From Bacillota bacterium (GTDB lineage: Bacteria > Bacillota > Desulfitobacteriia > Desulfitobacteriales > Desulfitobacteriaceae): a DNA stretch of 11,533 nt. How positions within the stretch are numbered: the first letter of the stretch is position 1; the number at the start of each line of letters is the position of its first letter. The stretch covers positions 1 through 11,533 of the forward strand of contig JAJZSC010000050.1 of assembly GCA_021849995.1 (NCBI GenBank), written 5' to 3'. Below the pieces are notes generated by a model. The model was not told the DNA's origin and made no database searches. It was given only the letters and a program-made list of their open reading frames with translations. The position numbers and the translations under genes are program-made. Of this stretch, positions 6,385-11,533 are shown piece by piece.

Positions 6385-6960
6385 ATGAAACGAATTCTAT
6401 TAGTTTCCCAAGAGAAACAATTAGTTCAAGATATAAAAACAATATTAGTAACTATAGATTACCAAGTTATAGCAACAATAGATAATGGCATGGATGCTCT
6501 CCGCATGTTACATCGTTATGAACCAGACCTTGTAATAATGAGCTGGGTTCTTAAGGGTCTTTCAGGCACAGACCTGTTGCAAAATATACTAGCTCTTCAT
6601 ATGTGCCCAACAATTGTTATTCTGGGTTCTGAGAGTCAACAAGAGCTACCTCAAATAATAAAAAGTGAACCCCACCATATTGCTTTCCCACCTTTGAGAG
6701 CAATAGACATTATAGGCGCAATTATACAAGCCGAACATAAGTTCAAAAAAGAACAGGAGATAAGGCTGCAAGTTCGCAAGCTAGAAGAAGAGTTAAAAAC
6801 AAGAAAATTAATATATCAAGCGATACTAGAAATTATACATAAGCGGGGATATGACGAAGAAACCGCCTATAACCGGATTAGAAGCCATTCTATGTCTACA
6901 CGAAGAAGCATTCAAGCAGTCGCCAAAGACATCATCAAAGGAATTTGGCTTCCTGACTAA
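6385..6960 (+). CDS. ANTAR-domain regulator with degenerate receiver domain
   Basis: A 191-residue protein with the AmiR/NasT layout: receiver-like domain (about 1-118), coiled-coil linker (about 119-140) and C-terminal ANTAR RNA-binding domain (about 139-186). The ANTAR part shows the usual pattern RKLIYQAILEIIHKRGYDEETAYNRIR, then SMSTRRSIQAVAKDII. ANTAR proteins bind paired hairpins in RNA leaders and prevent transcription termination. The receiver fold is recognisable (ILLVSQEK, PDLVIMSW) but the conserved chemistry is absent: the acidic pair is S8-Q9, the phosphoacceptor Asp position is S53, and the usual lysine in the KP motif region is replaced in IAFPPLR (about 100-105). It is therefore unlikely to be controlled by ordinary phosphorylation. 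The ATG at 6385 with GAGAGGA at 6374-6380 is preferred to an upstream GTG at 6370. No histidine kinase is adjacent, and no terminator is seen on its strand. Confidence 0.88.
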   Translation: MKRILLVSQEKQLVQDIKTILVTIDYQVIATIDNGMDALRMLHRYEPDLVIMSWVLKGLSGTDLLQNILALHMCPTIVILGSESQQELPQIIKSEPHHIAFPPLRAIDIIGAIIQAEHKFKKEQEIRLQVRKLEEELKTRKLIYQAILEIIHKRGYDEETAYNRIRSHSMSTRRSIQAVAKDIIKGIWLPD

Positions 6961-7019
6961 GTAAAGAAATCTTGGCAAGCCTTAGGCGCAGGCGGATGCT
7001 AAATGCACTTATGTACGCT

Positions 7020-7068
7020 GAAAGATATACTTTCTGGCACATCTGTGGTATAGATGTCTGATATGCCA
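7020..7068. other. Hairpin-rich intergenic segment between convergent genes
   Basis: Two adjacent hairpins can be drawn by eye: GAAAG-ATATA-CTTTC (7020-7034), then an outer TGGC/GCCA stem (7035-7038 with 7065-7068) holding an inner ACATCT/AGATGT stem (7039-7044 with 7052-7057). There is no long T-run for the plus strand. It may be the 3' end of the ANTAR mRNA, a small RNA or chance. The loops are 5 and 7 bases, not the 6-base loops expected of ANTAR targets. Confidence 0.3.
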
Positions 7069-7093
7069 AAAAAGAAAAAGGCCACACAGGCCT
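7067..7093 (-). terminator. Intrinsic terminator of the dehydrogenase gene
   Basis: On the minus strand AGGCC pairs with GGCCT around loop TGTGT (plus-strand 7079-7093), followed by TTTTTCTTTTTT (7067-7078). It lies about 27 bases beyond the stop codon of the dehydrogenase. Confidence 0.85.
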
Positions 7094-7119
7094 CTCCCTA
7101 AAGATAGTTATGGTATCAA

Positions 7120-8124
7120 TTATATGTTTCTTCCAACAAATTCGACTAAATCCAAAACCCGGCAAGAATAACCCCACTCATTATCATACCAAGCAATTAC
7201 TTTGATTAGGGTATCTTCCATTACCATAGTTGATAAGCCATCAACAATTGACGAAGCCGGGCTTCCATTAAAGTCAGAAGATACAAGAGGTAGGTCGCAA
7301 TATGCTAAAATCCCTTTTAATAGTCCTTCGCTCGCCTGTCTAAAAATTCGATTTACCTCTTCACGCTTGGTTGGTGAACGAACTTCTACTACTAGGTCTA
7401 CTACAGAAACATTAGGTGTAGGAACTCGCATTGCAAAGCCATTTAATTTCCCCTTAAGCTCTGGCATGACTATTGCCACGGCTTTAGCGGCACCAGTAGT
7501 AGTAGGGATTATGGATAATCCGGCAGCCCTTGCTCGTCGAAGATCATTGTGGGACTGGTCAAGCACCTGCTGATCATTAGTATAAGAATGAACCGTAGTA
7601 ATAAGACCACGTTTAATTTTCAAGCTATCATGGAGCACCTTAATCACAGGTGCAAGACAGTTGGTAGTACATGAGGCATTAGAGATAATATGATGTTTCT
7701 CTGCTTGGTATGTATGTTCATTAACACCCATTACAATAGTAACGTCTTCTTCCTTAGCAGGAGCAGTAATAATCACTTTCTTAGCCCCATTTTCCAAATG
7801 ATGATAACAATCATTGCCATTATTAAACTTGCCACTTGACTCAATTACTACATCTACACCCAAGTCACGCCAGGGAATTTCTGCAGGACTTTTATATGAT
7901 ATCACCTTAATTTCCTTACCATCGACTGTAAACCCTTCAGCAGTTTTTTTTACTTCAGATGGAAATACTCCATGAACAGAATCATATTTAAACAAATGGG
8001 GTAAAATGTCTCCGGTAGTTCGATTATTTATGGCTACAATTTCGATATCATCTCTGCCTTGTGCTGCACGCATTACTATTCGACCAATTCTGCCAAATCC
8101 ATTGATACCAACCCTGATCCCCAC
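7120..8124 (-). CDS. gap: Glyceraldehyde-3-phosphate dehydrogenase, likely NADP-accepting
   Basis: A 334-residue, full-length phosphorylating GAPDH of central carbon metabolism, cytoplasmic and normally tetrameric. The Rossmann motif GINGFGRIGR (6-15), catalytic C152 in SNASCTTNC, H179 in TTVHSYTNDQ, and AMRVPTPNVSVVDLV and WYDNEWGYS near the C-terminus are all present. The cofactor site is unusual for a glycolytic NAD enzyme: the residue after IVAIN is N34 rather than the NAD-selecting Asp, and the usual Leu-Pro before HxDLRRAR is Q190-S191. Known NADP-using enzymes (chloroplast type) have Ser here, and changes at these sites relax NAD specificity in Bacillus GAPDH. A GapB-like, biosynthetic role is therefore plausible but is inference. 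The start is a GTG at 8122-8124, with AAAGGAG nine bases before it. It is not followed by pgk or tpi, so it lies outside a glycolytic operon. Confidence 0.96.
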   Translation of the reverse strand: MGIRVGINGFGRIGRIVMRAAQGRDDIEIVAINNRTTGDILPHLFKYDSVHGVFPSEVKKTAEGFTVDGKEIKVISYKSPAEIPWRDLGVDVVIESSGKFNNGNDCYHHLENGAKKVIITAPAKEEDVTIVMGVNEHTYQAEKHHIISNASCTTNCLAPVIKVLHDSLKIKRGLITTVHSYTNDQQVLDQSHNDLRRARAAGLSIIPTTTGAAKAVAIVMPELKGKLNGFAMRVPTPNVSVVDLVVEVRSPTKREEVNRIFRQASEGLLKGILAYCDLPLVSSDFNGSPASSIVDGLSTMVMEDTLIKVIAWYDNEWGYSCRVLDLVEFVGRNI

Positions 8125-8177
8125 TTACTTGCACTCCTTTTAAACTTTATATTTAATTATTAAGCAAACACATTTAA

Positions 8178-8206
8178 ATATTACCATGGTTTTGAGTATG
8201 TCTCAA
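8178..8206 (-). promoter_or_regulatory. Promoter candidate for the dehydrogenase, with dyad over the -35
   Basis: On the minus strand TTGAGA (8201-8206) and TAATAT (8178-8183) are separated by exactly 17 bases. The -35 box overlaps a dyad, TTGAG-N5-CTCAA (8192-8206), that could be an operator. The leader to the GTG start would be about 45 bases. Confidence 0.5.
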
Positions 8207-8230
8207 TTACTTTTTGCTCAAAATATTCAA

Positions 8231-8249
8231 CACAATAGGATGTATTGTG
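8231..8249. promoter_or_regulatory. Inverted repeat CACAATA-N5-TATTGTG
   Basis: Perfect 7-bp arms CACAATA (8231-8237) and TATTGTG (8243-8249) surround GGATG in the 178-base divergent region between the dehydrogenase and the OsmC-family gene. The size and symmetry fit a dimeric repressor site. It does not match a complete Rex, CRP or FNR site. No convincing promoter for the OsmC-family gene was found beside it. Confidence 0.4.
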
Positions 8250-8302
8250 ACATACTGAATAGTTAAAAAAATCTTAAAATATTTATCGAGGAGGCATCTA
8301 CA

Positions 8303-8719
8303 TTGGAAGTTAAGGTTAAGCATGTTAAAGGAATGCACTTTTTGGGAGAAGGTTCCTCAAAAGTTATTACTAATATGGACGCAAGTGTTACCGCAGGAGG
8401 AAGTGGACATGGTGCAAGTCCAATGGAGCTGGTTTTAATGGCAATGGCTGGGTGTAGTGGAATTGATGTTGTATCAATACTAGAAAAAATGAGGGTAGAG
8501 TACACTAAATTCGAAATATTGGTACAAGGTGAACGTGCTAGCGATCATCCTCGTGTTTTTACAGATATAGAGCTTACCTATAAATTTTGGGGTGATAACA
8601 TGCTCGAAGATAAATTGAAAAGGGCTATAGATTTATCCATTGAGAAATATTGTAGTGTAGCTAATATGATTGATAAAGTTTCAAATGTGACTTATAAATT
8701 AGAAATAAATTCAAAATAA
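8303..8719 (+). CDS. OsmC/Ohr-family thiol protein
   Basis: A 138-residue cytoplasmic protein of the OsmC/Ohr superfamily. Characterised members reduce organic hydroperoxides through two cysteines, and both are present: C51 in MAMAGCSGIDVVSIL and C117 in SIEKYCSVANMI. The short central part, with SPMELVLMAMAGCSG and ERASDHPRVFTDIELTYKFWG, is closer to the YhfA-type branch than to classical Ohr, so substrate and physiological role remain uncertain. Two cysteines in the right places indicate an intact active site. The start is a TTG at 8303-8305, supported by GAGGAGG at 8288-8294 eight bases before it. It is divergent from the dehydrogenase, sharing a region with two dyads. No terminator is evident after it. 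Confidence 0.9.
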   Translation: MEVKVKHVKGMHFLGEGSSKVITNMDASVTAGGSGHGASPMELVLMAMAGCSGIDVVSILEKMRVEYTKFEILVQGERASDHPRVFTDIELTYKFWGDNMLEDKLKRAIDLSIEKYCSVANMIDKVSNVTYKLEINSK

Positions 8720-8776
8720 AATATTAATGTTTTTTAGAACCGAGCCAACAAGCGTGAGACGAAACTAAGACAAGAG

Positions 8777-8805
8777 TTGATACTCTGTGATTGTTTTGTT
8801 ATACT
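8777..8805 (+). promoter_or_regulatory. Strong sigma-A promoter candidate for the small membrane protein
   Basis: TTGATA (8777-8782) and TATACT (8800-8805) each match five of six consensus bases with a 17-base spacer, and TG at 8797-8798 makes an extended -10. A short dyad, AGAGT-TGAT-ACTCT (8773-8786), covers the -35 box and might bind a regulator. The start codon is about 50 bases downstream. Confidence 0.6.
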
Positions 8806-8854
8806 TTATTTGTTACTTTTTTAAGATATATTTTAAAGGGGTTTAATTTCTTAG

Positions 8855-9127
8855 ATGGGAATTATTCAATCTCTTGCCACTTTTGTTTTCCTGAGCTCAG
8901 TCTTATGTTATCTGTACCTGTTCATTAACCGAAAACGGCGAAATGTTGTAATTCAAATGTGGGTAACTGTAATTATCGGTTTGACCTCAGGTTTAATAAG
9001 TCAATTGCTCGGTCCGATTCTCAGAAAAACAACCTGGAATTCAATTTCTTTTGGAATTATCTTATATTCTATCCTAATTCCTTATTCAATTTGGAAACTT
9101 TGGGCTGAATGGAGAATTCGTAACTAA
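8855..9127 (+). CDS. Small three-helix membrane protein, unknown
   Basis: A 90-residue hydrophobic protein I do not recognise. Three likely membrane segments occupy about 4-24, 33-55 and 62-85. The loop between the first two is strongly basic (NRKRRN) and would lie in the cytoplasm. The ends carry few charges apart from the C-terminal AEWRIRN. The gene is supported by a good promoter (8777-8805), a terminator directly after it and coding-like composition. The ribosome binding site AAAGGGG (8835-8841) is 13 bases from the ATG, which is long, but a stop codon immediately upstream in frame excludes an earlier start. It appears to be a single-gene unit. Confidence 0.65.
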   Translation: MGIIQSLATFVFLSSVLCYLYLFINRKRRNVVIQMWVTVIIGLTSGLISQLLGPILRKTTWNSISFGIILYSILIPYSIWKLWAEWRIRN

Positions 9128-9134
9128 ATATCTT

Positions 9135-9171
9135 AGCCGCACATCCTTTTAATTGCGCGGCTTGTTTTTTT
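9135..9171 (+). terminator. Intrinsic terminator after the small membrane protein
   Basis: AGCCGC (9135-9140) pairs with GCGGCT (9157-9162) around a 16-base loop, followed by TGTTTTTTT. It lies eight bases after the stop codon. Confidence 0.8.
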
Positions 9172-9210
9172 GTTATCAAGCCTAGTGTTTTTTTAAAGGA
9201 GAAAAAATTT

Positions 9211-10203
9211 ATGGCAATTAGACAAAATAAAAAATTTAGGTTTAAAATGTTGTTGGCTTTTATCTCATTTAACGTAGTTTTTGCTGGTATTTTAGCCCCA
9301 TTTATTTTATTCTGGGGTCCGTTTGAATCCTTAAAGGTAATGGCTGTAGGTTCAGTTAAGACTTCCCGCCATCCCCAGGTTGTGCAAGCCTTTCTTTCTG
9401 ATGAAAAGATTAGTCAGATAATGCACTCTAATGATGACCAAGGTATCGGAGCAGGGCAGGGCATTGGACGCGAGGAAATTGTTGCTGATCCTAGTGAAGG
9501 TATTATAATCGAAGACATTAAGGGAAAAGCCTTTAAGGGTAAAGTTATGCTTATCAAAGACCCAAAAAGGGTAAAAGTAGCTGTTACTCGTGAACTAGGA
9601 GTAGCAGGAGAAAGAGTTAGCGATATGGTCAAAAACTCCGGTGCTATTGCCGGGATAAACGGCGGAGGATTTTATGATCCAGACGGAAAAGGTAATGGTG
9701 CTTGGCCCGACGGAATTACAGTCCGCGATGGTGAAATTGTGCATAACAACTTAGGTGATAAACTTGCAGAATGGATCATTGGTATTGATGACAAAGGTAA
9801 ATTATCAGTTGAAAAAATGACCGCTTCACAAATAAAACAACGAAATATTAAAGAAGCTGTTACATTTTATCCCCCTTTGATTTCTGATGGAAAGCCCGTC
9901 TTAGAAGGGGATGGAGGGTGGGGAATTGCTCCTCGTACCGGTATTGGACAAACTGCAGACGGTACCATAATTTTTGTGGTAATTGACGGTCGCCAGCCTA
10001 CCTGGAGTCTTGGAGCTACTCTTCGTGACATGATGAATGTATTTATGGAGTATAAAGCTGTAACCGCTGTTAATCTTGATGGTGGATCATCCTCAGAAAT
10101 GGTTTATAATGGTAAGATTATGAATCGTCTCTGGAATATTTTTGGTGAGCGCTATATTCCTACTGGTTTCGTAGTAATGCCTAAATCCAAATCCAAGAAT
10201 TAG
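9211..10203 (+). CDS. Membrane-anchored phosphodiester glycosidase (NAGPA/DUF2233) family protein
   Basis: A 330-residue protein with a basic N-terminus and one membrane anchor (about 13-35), then an extracytoplasmic NAGPA-type domain (about 100-325). The family, named after the human enzyme that uncovers mannose-6-phosphate, hydrolyses sugar phosphodiesters; bacterial members are linked to cell-wall or exopolysaccharide metabolism. Family motifs are clear: GINGGGFYDPDG (148-159), APRTGIGQT (240-248), VVIDGR (256-261) and VNLDGGSSSEMVYNG (287-301). The substrate here is unknown. AAAGGAG at 9196-9202 precedes the ATG. The terminator of the previous gene ends 39 bases upstream, leaving little room for a promoter, and none was recognised. 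It is 22 bases ahead of the propeller-like gene, with which it is probably co-transcribed. A glycine-rich stretch at 78-86 may be a flexible linker. Confidence 0.9.
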   Translation: MAIRQNKKFRFKMLLAFISFNVVFAGILAPFILFWGPFESLKVMAVGSVKTSRHPQVVQAFLSDEKISQIMHSNDDQGIGAGQGIGREEIVADPSEGIIIEDIKGKAFKGKVMLIKDPKRVKVAVTRELGVAGERVSDMVKNSGAIAGINGGGFYDPDGKGNGAWPDGITVRDGEIVHNNLGDKLAEWIIGIDDKGKLSVEKMTASQIKQRNIKEAVTFYPPLISDGKPVLEGDGGWGIAPRTGIGQTADGTIIFVVIDGRQPTWSLGATLRDMMNVFMEYKAVTAVNLDGGSSSEMVYNGKIMNRLWNIFGERYIPTGFVVMPKSKSKN

Positions 10204-10225
10204 TAAAAAGAAGAGGTAAATCACA

Positions 10226-11533
10226 GTGAAAAGAAAAATTAGGATTCTTGCGACATGGATATTAGTATCCTTAGTCTTACAATTTAGCATATATAGCTAT
10301 CTTGAATCCCGGGTGGCCAAGGTATTGGCTCCTCCTACTGGAAATACTGCCCCAATTGTAAAAGAACTTAAGGCAACTGTACCTGGAAACAACTTAGAAA
10401 ATCTTCAACTGTCGTATGCCAAAGACTACCTAGCCTATACCGAAAATGGGGCTCTAAAAGTTTTCAATCTTTCCAGCCAAAAGGTAGTTTTTGAAAAAAG
10501 ACCCGTTCCTGGTAGTGATAAGAACATGGGATTATTACACTATCAATGGCTACCGGATCGAAATACCCTTATTTACTTCTTTGCGAAGAAAAACCCAAAC
10601 CCAGTTACTACAGTTGTAGTTCAGCCTAGTACCCAGCCAGCCCAGCAACAGTCTAAACCTCAAAATAATCAACCACAATCAACAACGCCAAACCCTGCTG
10701 AAGACCCTAATCAAGCACCAAAACAGCAACAGCCTGTCCAAAATACACCCAAAAGTAACACGAATCAGACAGTCCCCCAAGCCGAGGCATCACCTCAACC
10801 AATTGTAGAAAAGCGTTATGGGAATCCGCAATTAACAGAACTATTTACACTTGAACTTCCTGATAGCAACGAAAATACGCTGCCTGATGACCGATTTAAT
10901 AGAAGTCTAGATAGTTTTCCAGCTGGTGGGGAAATTCAACAAATGGTAGTTTCAACCTTTACTAATCTTATTTACCTGACCGTCAAGACGAACTCTGGTC
11001 TTCAATTAATGGAAATAGACGTAATGAAGAATGTCCGCAATCTCCATAGATCCGGTGAGACTATTACTAACATGGCTGCATCAGATAAATATGGAACTCT
11101 ATATGTAGAAAGTAAGGTTGGCAATGCTAAGCATATATTAGCCTTAGAGAACTGGAAACGAGAAATTGTCTCTAAGAACTCAAATGATATTATTCTTGGC
11201 GACCGCTCAGGCAAGTTATATGCAGGAGAGATCAAAGATGATAAGATCACCCTGATCAAAACTCTATCAGATACTAACGAGAATGATCGTAAATTTGAGT
11301 TTAAAACCAAATGGGAAGGTTCAATTCCGTTTAAAAACTCTCGCATAATAATTGGAGCAGGCGGAGAAGTAATAGTATATAATACTAAAGTAGCCTATAT
11401 TGTAAAGAACGGAAAGTTAAAAGAACTTACCTTAAAAGGTGAAGAAAATTACATTTCTTCTGATGGTGCTGAAATCATGGAGATCAATCGTGACGGAAAA
11501 TCCACTCTCATAGAGTTAAGACCATTAAAATAA
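10226..11533 (+). CDS. Membrane-anchored beta-propeller-like surface protein with Q/P-rich insert
   Basis: A complete 435-residue protein ending at the last base of the window. MKRKIRI and a hydrophobic helix (about 8-25) form a signal anchor. The rest should be outside the cell. Repeated strand-like segments resemble propeller blades: YLAYTENGALKVFNL, QWLPDRNTLIYFF, TNLIYLTVKTNSGLQLMEID, YGTLYVESKV, SGKLYAGEI, GGEVIVYNTKVAYIVKNG. A low-complexity Gln/Pro/Asn/Thr linker of about 70 residues (124-195) interrupts the early part, apparently within a blade, since strand-like sequence resumes at LTELFTLELP. The start is a GTG at 10226 preceded by AAGAGGT at 10211-10217. The upstream NAGPA-family gene is 22 bases away, so both may act on or sense the cell envelope together. 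The propeller assignment rests on pattern only; I do not recognise a named family. Confidence 0.75.
   Translation: MKRKIRILATWILVSLVLQFSIYSYLESRVAKVLAPPTGNTAPIVKELKATVPGNNLENLQLSYAKDYLAYTENGALKVFNLSSQKVVFEKRPVPGSDKNMGLLHYQWLPDRNTLIYFFAKKNPNPVTTVVVQPSTQPAQQQSKPQNNQPQSTTPNPAEDPNQAPKQQQPVQNTPKSNTNQTVPQAEASPQPIVEKRYGNPQLTELFTLELPDSNENTLPDDRFNRSLDSFPAGGEIQQMVVSTFTNLIYLTVKTNSGLQLMEIDVMKNVRNLHRSGETITNMAASDKYGTLYVESKVGNAKHILALENWKREIVSKNSNDIILGDRSGKLYAGEIKDDKITLIKTLSDTNENDRKFEFKTKWEGSIPFKNSRIIIGAGGEVIVYNTKVAYIVKNGKLKELTLKGEENYISSDGAEIMEINRDGKSTLIELRPLK

Noticed and set aside
7020..7068. ANTAR-target RNA motif in the hairpins after the ANTAR gene.
   Set aside because: The loops are 5 and 7 bases and lack the six-base AxxGxx pattern, and no terminator follows on the plus strand.
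8231..8255. Rex or CRP/FNR operator between gap and the OsmC-family gene.
   Set aside because: Only one TTGTGA half site is present in the correct orientation; the dyad has its arms in the opposite order from a Rex site.

Overview
The window looks like chromosomal DNA from a low-GC, Gram-positive Clostridia-type bacterium. The pairing of a DnaD-domain protein with a DnaI/DnaC-type helicase loader, strong AGGAGG ribosome binding sites, frequent TTG and GTG starts, and many short intrinsic terminators all point to Firmicutes. The general style of the genes resembles Peptococcaceae such as Desulfosporosinus or Desulfitobacterium, but that placement is inference and no marker gene here proves it. 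I see no rRNA, tRNA, CRISPR array, transposase or phage gene.

Layout. Positions 1-93 hold the tail of an upstream gene that overlaps, stop codon to stop codon, a convergent HD-domain phosphohydrolase (90-680, minus). Divergent from it is a two-gene replication-initiation operon: DnaD-like primosome protein (902-1642) and AAA+ helicase loader (1669-2496), closed by a terminator. Next come an exported protein with a CARDB-like domain (2571-3212), a PHP-family YcdX-like metal phosphoesterase (3323-4054), and two tandem paralogues of no family I recognise (4183-4653 and 4700-5365). A two-helix membrane protein of unknown function (5609-6226) and an ANTAR-domain regulator with a degenerate receiver (6385-6960) follow. 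On the minus strand lies a glyceraldehyde-3-phosphate dehydrogenase (7120-8124) whose cofactor-site residues suggest NADP use. It is divergent from an OsmC-family thiol protein (8303-8719). The window closes with a small three-helix membrane protein (8855-9127) and a two-gene operon for surface-exposed proteins: a phosphodiester-glycosidase (NAGPA) family protein (9211-10203) and a membrane-anchored beta-propeller-like protein (10226-11533).

How the genes work together. Only three groups look like real operons: the replication pair, the tandem paralogues, and the NAGPA/propeller pair. Most of the others appear to be single-gene units separated by their own terminators, so the window is mostly ordinary core-genome gene order with several uncharacterised proteins. 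No intergenic stretch exceeds 300 bases; the longest, 681-901, holds the divergent regulatory region of the HD gene and the DnaD gene, in which I could not find a convincing promoter.

Most worth a second look: the tandem paralogues, which share a two-repeat design and of which the first carries an apparent frameshift at a six-T run; the ANTAR protein whose receiver has lost its phosphorylation residues; and the cofactor signature of the dehydrogenase. I do not see strong evidence for a complete new multi-gene system.
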